Source: Oscillospiraceae bacterium
GTDB taxonomy: Bacteria > Bacillota > Clostridia > Oscillospirales > Ruminococcaceae
DNA: 60,046 nucleotides
Direction of reading: 5' to 3'
NCBI GenBank assembly: GCA_022508885.1
Contig: JAFLUG010000005.1
Location: 1 to 60,046 of the forward strand
The notes beneath the pieces were generated by a model. It was not told where the DNA came from, ran no database searches, and saw only the letters and a program-made list of their open reading frames with translations. Positions within the stretch are counted from its first letter, which is position 1, and each line of letters opens with the position of its first letter. Position numbers and translations under genes: made by a program. Of the stretch, positions 17,494-25,474 are shown in pieces.

Positions 17494-19020
17494 ATGTTCA
17501 GTAAAATCAACAGCGTGGGGCTTTTCGGACTAAACGCTTTTCCCGTATCGGTAGAGGCGAGTATCTCCCGCGGACAGCCGATTTTCGACGTTGTGGGTCT
17601 GCCGGACGCGGCTGTTCAGGAAAGCAAGGCGAGAATACGCGCGGTTTTGGGTCAGCTTGATTTGAAGCTCCTCAACGGCCGCGTTACCGTAAATTTAGCT
17701 CCCGCGAGCGTTAAGAAGATCGGCTCGATGTTTGATCTGCCCATAACAATAGCTCTTATGAAGCTCGGCGGGGTGATCGACTGCGAGCTTTCGGACGCGG
17801 CGTTTATCGGGGAGATGTCGCTCGACGGAAAAATAGCTCACATAAACGGCGCGCTGAGCATGACAATAACCGCCGCGCAAAACGGTATCAAACGGCTTTT
17901 CCTGCCTAAATCAAACGCGAAAGAGGCCTCCGCCGCGGACGGTATTGAGATTTACGGAATAGAACATATCACAGAAATTATAGATTTTCTGAACGGAAGG
18001 ACTGTGCTTACTCCCGAGCCGCGCTATATACCGAGCGCGGAAAAGCTGATATGCCGCGAGGATTTCGCCGACGTAATGGGACAGACCGCCGCGAAAAAAG
18101 CCATCGAGGTCGCGGCGGCAGGCTCGCACAATATCCTAATGCTCGGGCCGCCCGGCTCGGGAAAGTCTATGCTCGCAAAGCGGATACCCTCGATACTTCC
18201 GAAAATAACCTTTGAGGAGAGCATTGAGACCACTCAGATACATTCGATAGCGGGTATGATAAATCCCAAAGAGCCGCTTGTGACGGCACGCCCCTTTCGA
18301 CCGGTAAGTCATACGATAAGCGGCGCGGGACTTGTCGGAGGAGGCACCGTTCCGCGTCCGGGTGAGATATCGCTCGCACACAACGGCGTGCTGTTTTTAG
18401 ACGAGCTTCCCGAGTTTGACAGAAGGGCGCTCGAAACACTCAGACAGCCGATCGAAAACGGGGAGATAGTAATTTCCCGCGCAAGCGGCTCGGTCAGTTA
18501 TCCGTGCGACGTTATGCTTGTCGCGGCGATGAACCCGTGTCCGTGCGGAAATTTCGGAAATCCCAGGAAAAAATGCACCTGCTCGGAAAAAGCGGTGACG
18601 ATGTATCTCAACAAAATTTCTCAGCCCGTGCTTGACAGGATAGACATACAGATCGAGATAAAGCCGGTCGAGTATGACGACCTGTCGGCTCGGCGCGCGC
18701 AGGAAAGCTCGGCGCAGATAGCCGAAAGGGTACAGCGCGCCCGCGATATTCAGGCAAAGCGCTTTAAGGGCACGGGCATAAAATCAAACAGCCGGATAAC
18801 GTCGGATATAATTGCCGAGGTGTGCCGACTTACGCCCGACGCCGATGAAATGCTGAAAGCCGCGTTTGACAAGCTTGGGCTTTCGGCGCGCGCGTATGAC
18901 AGGATACTTAAGGTTGCGAGAACCTGCGCCGATTTAGCGGGGCTTGAGGACATCGACAAGTCCTGTATTTCTCAAGCGATAAGCTTCAGGAGTCTGGACA
19001 GAAAGTACTGGAACAGGTAA
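17494..19020 (+). CDS. comM: YifB/ComM-family Mg-chelatase-like AAA+ ATPase
   Basis: 508 residues. An N-terminal ChlI-fold domain is followed by an AAA+ module with Walker A GPPGSGKSMLAKRIPSILP, Walker B VLFLDELPEF and a C-terminal Mg-chelatase subunit domain. The cysteine cluster NPCPCGN...CTCSE between the walls of the AAA domain is typical. ComM in naturally competent bacteria is a hexameric helicase promoting branch migration during transformation; in Clostridia the role is less clear. It is the first gene of a plus-strand group, with malQ 26 bp downstream. Confidence 0.93.
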   Translation: MFSKINSVGLFGLNAFPVSVEASISRGQPIFDVVGLPDAAVQESKARIRAVLGQLDLKLLNGRVTVNLAPASVKKIGSMFDLPITIALMKLGGVIDCELSDAAFIGEMSLDGKIAHINGALSMTITAAQNGIKRLFLPKSNAKEASAADGIEIYGIEHITEIIDFLNGRTVLTPEPRYIPSAEKLICREDFADVMGQTAAKKAIEVAAAGSHNILMLGPPGSGKSMLAKRIPSILPKITFEESIETTQIHSIAGMINPKEPLVTARPFRPVSHTISGAGLVGGGTVPRPGEISLAHNGVLFLDELPEFDRRALETLRQPIENGEIVISRASGSVSYPCDVMLVAAMNPCPCGNFGNPRKKCTCSEKAVTMYLNKISQPVLDRIDIQIEIKPVEYDDLSARRAQESSAQIAERVQRARDIQAKRFKGTGIKSNSRITSDIIAEVCRLTPDADEMLKAAFDKLGLSARAYDRILKVARTCADLAGLEDIDKSCISQAISFRSLDRKYWNR

Positions 19021-19046
19021 ATTACATAATTTCAAGGAGATTTTTT

Positions 19047-20525
19047 ATGAATAAAAGAAGCTGCGGAGTTTTGATGCACATAACGTCGCTTCCGTCAAGG
19101 TACGGAATAGGGACGCTCGGCGAGGAAGCCGAGAAATTTGCCGGGTGGCTGAAAAGCGCGGGGCAGAGCTATTGGCAGGTTTTGCCTATAGGACCGACGG
19201 GCTACGGAGATTCGCCCTATCAGCCGTTTTCATCTTTCGCGGGAAATCCGCTTTTAATTGACCTTGACGAGCTTTGCGAGCAGGGCTTGCTTTCACAAAG
19301 CGACTGCGAGAGCGCCGATTTCGGGGCGGATCCGCTTATCGTTGATTACGAAAAGGTGACGAAAACACGCTCTGAGCTTTTGCATAAGGCCTTTGATAAT
19401 TTCACCGACGACGTTGGCTTTACGGGCTTTATGCTCGAGCAAAAGGAGTGGCTGGACGATTACGCGCTGTTTATGGCGCTTAAAAACGAGTTTGGCGGAA
19501 AACCGTGGACAATGTGGGACGACGACATTAAATTCCGCCGCAAGGACGCGGTAGCGAAATATTCCGAAAAGCTTTCGCGCGAGATACGCTATAACAAATT
19601 TTGTCAGTATATTTTCTTCCGTCAGTGGACGCGTTTTCATGATTTCTGCTCGAAAAACGGGATAAAAATAATCGGGGATATTCCTATTTACGTTTCTCCC
19701 GACAGCTCCGACGTGTGGGCAAACACACAGTTGTTCGAGCTTGACGAACGGCTTAACCCGAAGCGCGTCGCGGGAGTTCCGCCAGATTATTTCTCAAAGA
19801 CCGGACAGCTCTGGGGAAATCCTCTTTACGATTGGGCGGCTATGAAGATGAACGACTACGCGTGGTGGGTCGCGCGCGTTAAGAAATCCGCCGAGCTTTT
19901 CGATATGCTGAGAATAGACCATTTCCGCGCGTTTGACACCTATTACGCCATTCCGTTCGGTGAAAAGACCGCCGAGCACGGAAATTGGGAAAAGGGTCCC
20001 GGGATGAATTTGTTCAACGTTATCGCGAATGCGGTCCCGAACGCCGATATAATCGCCGAGGATCTGGGCGATATTTTCGACAGTGTAAAGCAGCTGCTTT
20101 CGGACAGCGGCTTTCCGGGAATGCGCGTGCTCCAGTTCGGCTTTAATCCCGAGAATGCCGACAACGACCACCTTCCGCACAATTACCCGAAAAACTGCGT
20201 TTGCTATACCGGAACTCACGACAACGCCACCTTTATGCAGTGGTATCGCGAGGCGGATCTGAAAACGAGATCCATGTGCAGAAAATATCTCGGAAAGATA
20301 TTCTCCATACCGCTTTATGAATACGCCATACGCGCGGCGTACGCCTCTCCCGCTGACCTTACTATAATCCCCATGCAGGATATCCTCGGGCTCGGCAAAG
20401 AGGGAAGAATGAACGTACCCTCGACGCTTGGCGGAAACTGGAATTGGAGAATGAAGAAAAAAGCCCTTAAGAAAAAACACACGAAAATGCTGCACAGCTT
20501 TTCCGAAACATATTTGAGACTTTGA
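19047..20525 (+). CDS. malQ: 4-alpha-glucanotransferase (amylomaltase)
   Basis: 492 residues, GH77. Catalytic segments are RIDHFRAFDTYYAIP (nucleophile Asp), IIAEDLGDI (acid/base Glu) and YTGTHDNATFMQWY (third Asp). The opening GVLMHITSLPSRYGIGTLG is the family signature. It moves glucan segments between maltodextrins in the cytoplasm. A strong AAGGAGA site precedes the ATG. A debranching-type gene follows after 15 bp, so the pair probably handles glycogen or imported maltodextrins. Confidence 0.96.
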   Translation: MNKRSCGVLMHITSLPSRYGIGTLGEEAEKFAGWLKSAGQSYWQVLPIGPTGYGDSPYQPFSSFAGNPLLIDLDELCEQGLLSQSDCESADFGADPLIVDYEKVTKTRSELLHKAFDNFTDDVGFTGFMLEQKEWLDDYALFMALKNEFGGKPWTMWDDDIKFRRKDAVAKYSEKLSREIRYNKFCQYIFFRQWTRFHDFCSKNGIKIIGDIPIYVSPDSSDVWANTQLFELDERLNPKRVAGVPPDYFSKTGQLWGNPLYDWAAMKMNDYAWWVARVKKSAELFDMLRIDHFRAFDTYYAIPFGEKTAEHGNWEKGPGMNLFNVIANAVPNADIIAEDLGDIFDSVKQLLSDSGFPGMRVLQFGFNPENADNDHLPHNYPKNCVCYTGTHDNATFMQWYREADLKTRSMCRKYLGKIFSIPLYEYAIRAAYASPADLTIIPMQDILGLGKEGRMNVPSTLGGNWNWRMKKKALKKKHTKMLHSFSETYLRL

Positions 20526-20540
20526 TTCGGGCATGAAAGT

Positions 20541-22334
20541 ATGATAACGAAAGAAAAGCTTAGCAAAGCGGAAAAGAGTTATTTCTGTGGAAATTTAGGC
20601 GCGGTATATTCGCCGGAGAAAACTCTGTTCAGGCTGTGGCAGCCGTTTGCCGAAAAGGCGTTTCTCAGGCTTTACAATACGGAAAACGAGCTTGTTTCCT
20701 CAACGGAGATGAGGCGAAACAACAGTGTTTTCGAGCTTGAGGTCTCAGGTGATTTAGAGGGAACTCAATACGACTTCGCGGTTTTGGAAAATGGCGGACT
20801 GCGCGAGTTTGCGGACTGCTATTCCCGCCTCGTCGACAAAACCGCAAAGCGCGGGATAGTGGTTGACATGCGAAAAAACGCGCCCGACGGCTGGGAGAGC
20901 GACAAGCCGATAGTTGTTGAAAACCCCGTGATCTACGAGCTTTCCGTGCGCGATTTTTCCATGGACGAAAGCGCGGATTTTAAAAACCGCGGGAAATTCT
21001 CGGCTTTCTGTGAGAAAAACGTAAAGAACAAATACGGCGGTCTGTGCGGACTTGAATATATCAAATCCCTCGGCGTTACGCATATTCAGCTTATGCCGAT
21101 ATTCGACTTTGACAGCGATAAAAGCGAATACAACTGGGGCTATAATCCTCGGTTTTATAACGCGCCAAGCGGATATTACTCGCGGAACAACCCTGTTCTT
21201 GAACTGCGCGAGCTGGTTCTCAGCGCCCATAGAGCGGGGCTTGGGGTTATAGCCGACGTCGTTTACAATCACGTTTATGATGCGGAAAGCTCCTCGTTTG
21301 AACGTCAGCTTCCGGGATATTTCTTCCGCGGCGATAAAGAGTTTTCCAACGGCTCGGGCTGTGGAAACGAGTTTGCGAGCGAGCGTATCATGGCGCGGAA
21401 ATTCATTTCGGACAGTGTTGAATTTCTGGCCCGTGAGTATCATTTAGACGGATTTCGGTTCGATCTTATGGGTCTTATGGATATAAAAACCATGCGCCGG
21501 ACAGAGCGAAGACTGCGTAAAATAAACCCATCGGTATTGCTTTACGGCGAGGGGTGGACAGGCGGTTTAAGTCCGCTTTCCGAACGGTTTCGCGCTGTTC
21601 AGAACAACGCGCGCGGGCTTTCGGGCTTTGCGTTTTTCAACGACAGCTTTCGTGACGCTGTACGCGGAAGTGTTTTCGACGTAAACGACCGCGGATTTAT
21701 AAGCGGAGACTCTCAGAAATCCGAGCCTGTCTTGCGTGCAATTTCGGGGAATTATCCCAAGACCTTCTGGACAGAAAACCCCGCACAGACGGTAAATTAT
21801 GTCGAATGCCACGACAACCACACTCTGTATGACAGGTTGGAAATTGCGCTTAACGGCACGGACTCGCAGGAAATAATGCGCGCTGAAAAAATGGCGGCGG
21901 CACTGTTATTGCTTTCATCGGGAATTGTGTTCTTGCATGCGGGACAGGAGTTTATGCGTACAAAAAACGGCAGCGCAAACAGCTATAATCTCCCCGACAG
22001 CATAAACTCGATAAAGTGGGAGCTGACTTGCGAAAACCGAGAGCTGGTCGAGTATTACCGCGGACTCATCGCATTTCGTAAACGATTTATAAATGATATT
22101 CGCGGCGGAGAATTTTCGGAAATTAACGGCGGCTTTGTGATAAAAAGCGAACGGTTTGTAATAATAATCAATCCCGCAAACGAAACCATAACGCTGAATT
22201 TTGACGATGAATGCGAGGTTTTCATTGATAATAATTCCGCTTCTGACAGCCCGCTTTATACTTCAAAACAGCTTTGCTGCGAGAGATTCAGCGTATTAAT
22301 GGCGAGGTGTAAAAACGGTGAAAAAGGAAATTGA
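20541..22334 (+). CDS. pulA: Type I pullulanase-like GH13 enzyme
   Basis: 597 residues, a little shorter than most type I pullulanases (about 650-720). An N-terminal CBM48-like beta domain (LFRLWQPFAEKAFLRLY) is followed by the GH13 barrel. The pullulanase signature YNWGYNPRFYNAPSGYYS is present. Catalytic residues lie in DGFRFDLMGLMD (nucleophile), LLYGEGWTGG (acid/base) and VECHDNHTLYDRL (transition-state Asp). No signal peptide is present, so it should debranch alpha-1,6 links in cytoplasmic glucans. It follows malQ and overlaps the aminopeptidase gene by 17 bp. Confidence 0.92.
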   Translation: MITKEKLSKAEKSYFCGNLGAVYSPEKTLFRLWQPFAEKAFLRLYNTENELVSSTEMRRNNSVFELEVSGDLEGTQYDFAVLENGGLREFADCYSRLVDKTAKRGIVVDMRKNAPDGWESDKPIVVENPVIYELSVRDFSMDESADFKNRGKFSAFCEKNVKNKYGGLCGLEYIKSLGVTHIQLMPIFDFDSDKSEYNWGYNPRFYNAPSGYYSRNNPVLELRELVLSAHRAGLGVIADVVYNHVYDAESSSFERQLPGYFFRGDKEFSNGSGCGNEFASERIMARKFISDSVEFLAREYHLDGFRFDLMGLMDIKTMRRTERRLRKINPSVLLYGEGWTGGLSPLSERFRAVQNNARGLSGFAFFNDSFRDAVRGSVFDVNDRGFISGDSQKSEPVLRAISGNYPKTFWTENPAQTVNYVECHDNHTLYDRLEIALNGTDSQEIMRAEKMAAALLLLSSGIVFLHAGQEFMRTKNGSANSYNLPDSINSIKWELTCENRELVEYYRGLIAFRKRFINDIRGGEFSEINGGFVIKSERFVIIINPANETITLNFDDECEVFIDNNSASDSPLYTSKQLCCERFSVLMARCKNGEKGN

Positions 22335-24135
22335 AGAGCTCAGGCAAATAATGCGCCGCGAAAAAGTATACGCGGTTATTGTACCGACAAGCGACTACCA
22401 CGGCTCGGAATATGTCGGAGAGTATTTTAAGCTGCGCGAATATCTCAGCGGCTTTACGGGCTCGGCGGGTACGCTTGTAGTAACGCTCGAAGAAGCGGCG
22501 CTGTGGACGGACAGCCGATATTTTTTGCAGGCAGAGTGCGAGCTTTCCGGCAGCGGAACTGAACTTATGAAAATGGGCGAAAGCTCAACGCCGAAAATCG
22601 AAAAGTTTCTGCTTGAAAAAATGCCCGAAAATTCCACGCTCGGCTTTGACGGAAGAACGCTTTCACAGGAGTTTGTAAGCCGTCTTAGTAAAACGCTTTC
22701 CGAAAAAAATATCGGTATTTCTTCGGAAACGGATTTCGCAGAACTTGTCTGGAAAGACCGGCCGCCGCTTTCGGCAGAGCCTGTTTTCGAGCTTCCCGAG
22801 CAGATTTGCGGCGTTTCCCGCGCGGAAAAGTTTTCACGGATACGCGAAAAAATGAAAGCTGAACACGCGGATTGTCTTGTAATTTCAGCGCTTGATGAAA
22901 TCGCGTGGACGCTTAATCTTCGCGGAAACGACATAGAATTTTGCCCGCTGTTTTTAGGCTTTATGATGATCTTCAGCGGCGGCAGTCAGACGAAATTGTT
23001 TGCTAATAAAGAAATTTTCAGCGATGAAATTATTGAAAAGCTGAAAGCGGACGGCGTTGAAATTTACGGCTACGGTGAGGTTTACAGTGCGCTGGGAGAC
23101 CTTTCCTGCAATGTCTGGGCAGACCCGAGAGCTGTTAACCACCGCTTTCTGACGTCGCTTGAAGACGCAAAGCTGATTGAAAAATCAAGCCCGATAGAAG
23201 CTATGAAGGCGGTGAAAAATCAGACCGAGATCCTCTGCGTAAAAAACGCGCATCTCAAAGACGGCGTTGCCGTAACGCGCTTTATGAAGTGGCTTAAAAC
23301 GTCGGTTTCAAGCGAAAAAATAACCGAGCTTTCCGCAGCCGAAAAGCTCGAAGAATTCAGAAAACTCGGCGAAAATTATATGGGACAGAGCTTTGCGCCT
23401 ATCATGGCATACGGCGCGCACGGGGCTATAGTGCATTATTCCGCCTCGGAGGAGACCAACGCCGTTATAGAGCCGCGCGGGATGCTGCTTTCGGATACCG
23501 GCGGGCATTATCTCGACGGAACGACCGATATCACGCGCACTATCGTTCTCGGAGAGATATCCGAAGAGGAAAAGCGCGCGTTTACGCTTGTTCTGGCGGG
23601 ACATTTAAACTTGCTTGCGGCAAGATTTCCCGAGGGAACGCGCGGAAGCACCCTTGATTATGCCGCGCGCGAGCCGCTGTGGCAAAACGGTCTTGATTTC
23701 GGACACGGCACGGGACACGGAGTCGGTTTTCTGCTGAATGTTCACGAGGGACCCCAGCGCATAAGCTTTCGCGCGCAGAATGACGCTCCAATGCAGGCGG
23801 GTATGATAACCTCCGACGAGCCGGGGCTTTATGTCGAGGAAAAGTTCGGTATTCGTCACGAAAGCCTTTTGCTTTGCGAAAAGGACGAAAATGATGAAAA
23901 TGATGAAAATGATGAAAATGATGAAAATGATGAAAATGATGAAAACATGGGCTTTCTTCGTTTCAGTCCGCTTACGCTTGTGCCTTTTGACCGCGACGGA
24001 ATTGACGTGAAATATCTTACCTCGCGTCAACTCGAGCTGCTTAATGATTATCACAGGCTTGTTTTTGAAAAGCTCTCGCCGCTGCTCAGCGGGGAAGAAA
24101 AAAAGTGGCTGGAAAAAGCCACGGAGCCGATATGA
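22318..24135 (+). CDS. pepP: Xaa-Pro aminopeptidase, M24B family, with DEN repeat
   Basis: 605 residues. Two N-terminal creatinase-like domains precede the C-terminal pita-bread domain. Metal ligands are visible in DTGGHYLDGTTDITRT (two Asp), HGTGHGVGF (His), ITSDEPGLYVEEKFGIRHES (two Glu). It removes N-terminal residues before proline and probably uses two Mn2+ or similar ions. The start is GTG with GAGGTG upstream; it overlaps pulA by 17 bp. Between the metal-site Glu and the conserved C-terminal tail FLRFSPLTLVPFD there are seven Asp-Glu-Asn units, encoded by a 9-bp tandem repeat (23884-23946). This linker is not part of the usual family sequence. Confidence 0.93.
   Translation: MKKEIEELRQIMRREKVYAVIVPTSDYHGSEYVGEYFKLREYLSGFTGSAGTLVVTLEEAALWTDSRYFLQAECELSGSGTELMKMGESSTPKIEKFLLEKMPENSTLGFDGRTLSQEFVSRLSKTLSEKNIGISSETDFAELVWKDRPPLSAEPVFELPEQICGVSRAEKFSRIREKMKAEHADCLVISALDEIAWTLNLRGNDIEFCPLFLGFMMIFSGGSQTKLFANKEIFSDEIIEKLKADGVEIYGYGEVYSALGDLSCNVWADPRAVNHRFLTSLEDAKLIEKSSPIEAMKAVKNQTEILCVKNAHLKDGVAVTRFMKWLKTSVSSEKITELSAAEKLEEFRKLGENYMGQSFAPIMAYGAHGAIVHYSASEETNAVIEPRGMLLSDTGGHYLDGTTDITRTIVLGEISEEEKRAFTLVLAGHLNLLAARFPEGTRGSTLDYAAREPLWQNGLDFGHGTGHGVGFLLNVHEGPQRISFRAQNDAPMQAGMITSDEPGLYVEEKFGIRHESLLLCEKDENDENDENDENDENDENDENMGFLRFSPLTLVPFDRDGIDVKYLTSRQLELLNDYHRLVFEKLSPLLSGEEKKWLEKATEPI
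23884..23946 (+). repeat. Seven-copy 9-bp coding tandem repeat (Asp-Glu-Asn)
   Basis: Seven in-frame copies of GATGAAAAT (first copy GACGAAAAT, last GATGAAAAC) inside the aminopeptidase gene. Unit size is a multiple of three, so copy-number change keeps the frame. Confidence 0.95.
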
Positions 24136-24154
24136 AAAAAGTTATAGGCAAACG

Positions 24155-24232
24155 TACAAAAAGTCTTTGAAAGGGAGTCTGAGGGCGCGTTATGCGCCAA
24201 AGGCGCATAACGCTAACTTTCTACAGAAAGTT
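24155..24232. repeat. Dispersed intergenic repeat, copy 2 (two hairpins)
   Basis: The 18-bp block at 24155-24172 is identical to 7184-7201. A 12-bp perfect stem (24187-24198 with 24202-24213, loop AAA) comes next, then AACTTTC-TACA-GAAAGTT (24215-24232), the same TACA-loop hairpin as copy 1. It lies in the convergent gap between the aminopeptidase and telA genes and probably acts as a two-way terminator. Confidence 0.7.
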
Positions 24233-24245
24233 TCCCCTCAGTTAA

Positions 24246-25409
24246 TTATGCTTTCATTTTTGCTTTGTATTCTGCCTTTATCTGTTCAAGCGCGACCGCG
24301 TCCGCTTTGCGCTTTTCGCGTGCCTGATCCTGAATTGCCTGAACCTCGTCGATTCCGTTTACGATAGTCTCCCATGTCTTCTGGAGAGTTTCTACCTGGA
24401 TGGAGGAGGTCGCGGACATGGAGGCAATCATCTTGGACTGCTCAACGGTATTCTGAGCGTTTTTGAGGAGCATTTCGTTGGTTTTCTCGTCGAGCGCCGC
24501 GAGGCTTTCAGCCTGTATCTTCTGCCTTTTCAGCATGATAGCCTGCGCGAGAGCCTGCTTGAAGATAGGCATGGTGATAATGAACGCGGAGTTTATCTTG
24601 CGGACGAGGTTGAGGTTGGAGTATTCCATTGTCTTAAGCATAGGAACAGATTGGAGCGCAACGTTCTCCGCGATTTTCAAGTCCATGACTCTCTGGTCGA
24701 GTATCTCGCGCATCTGCTGGAGGTTTGACAGATCCATGCGGATAGTTCCGTCATCGGGATTTTCCGCAACCTTTTTCTGATAGTCAGCGATAAACGCGTC
24801 AAGCTCCTTTACGCCCTGTTCGCCCGCCATGATATACTTAACCAACTGCTGATAGTAGCCGATATTAGCGTCGTACATTGCGTCAAGCTTGGTGTTTGCC
24901 TGCTGTATTTCATTTTCGTACTGCTTGAGCTGAACGTAGATTTTGTCAATCTCCTTGCCCATTGTGTCATATTTGCTGAGGATCTTTTCAATCTTCTTCT
25001 TGAGATTTCCGAAAAACCCGGGCTTATCGTCCTGAATTTCCTTTATATCAAACTGATCCATTATCGCCGCAAGATTTTTAAGCATAACGCCCGTGTCGTT
25101 TATCTGCGAGATGCTCATGGAATTAAGCACCTGGTCGGACGCCTTGGAAATTTCGTCAGCCGCCTCAGCTCCGAACTTTACGATAGTGTTGCTGTCGTTT
25201 ACGTTAATAGTAGAAACGAGCTTGTCTATTTCGTCGCTTGTAGCGAGCTGCTGCTTGATCTCATCGGTCTTTACAACGATGTTAAAGTTTTTTACTTCCT
25301 CGATCTTTGCTTCGAGTGCCGCGTCTGATACAGCGGTAACAGTTGCGGTTGTTGCAACCTCTGTCTGAGGCTGTGCCTGTGCCGAACCCGGAGTAAACTG
25401 AAGTCCCAT
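24246..25409 (-). CDS. telA: TelA-family toxic anion resistance protein
   Basis: About 387 residues, the TelA (PF05816-type) family. It is almost entirely helical with long heptad-like stretches, for example KKIEKILSKYDTMGKEIDKI and the region around IRMDLSNLQQMREILDQRV. The C-terminal part (TMEYSNLNLVRKINSAFIIT, ALAQAIMLKRQ) matches the conserved family core. TelA proteins give tellurite or toxic-anion tolerance and are recurrent partners of TerD; the biochemical activity is not known. ATG 25409 with GAAAGGA upstream is preferred to a TTG at 25433. It is the last gene of the Ter operon, 65 bp after yceG. Confidence 0.92.
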   Translation of the reverse strand: MGLQFTPGSAQAQPQTEVATTATVTAVSDAALEAKIEEVKNFNIVVKTDEIKQQLATSDEIDKLVSTINVNDSNTIVKFGAEAADEISKASDQVLNSMSISQINDTGVMLKNLAAIMDQFDIKEIQDDKPGFFGNLKKKIEKILSKYDTMGKEIDKIYVQLKQYENEIQQANTKLDAMYDANIGYYQQLVKYIMAGEQGVKELDAFIADYQKKVAENPDDGTIRMDLSNLQQMREILDQRVMDLKIAENVALQSVPMLKTMEYSNLNLVRKINSAFIITMPIFKQALAQAIMLKRQKIQAESLAALDEKTNEMLLKNAQNTVEQSKMIASMSATSSIQVETLQKTWETIVNGIDEVQAIQDQAREKRKADAVALEQIKAEYKAKMKA

Positions 25410-25474
25410 AATATTTTTCCTTTCAATTTTCAATCAGAGCTTGTTGCATTATCCGAAAAGGCTTGCAGGCAAGC

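Noticed and set aside
23884-23946. Could the 9-bp repeats be a CRISPR array?
   Set aside because: Units are adjacent, without spacers, and in frame within a coding sequence.
23605-24054. 149-residue minus-strand ORF with repeated Ile-Ile-Phe units
   Set aside because: It is the complement of the Asp-Glu-Asn tandem repeat in the aminopeptidase gene; no ribosome site or family match.
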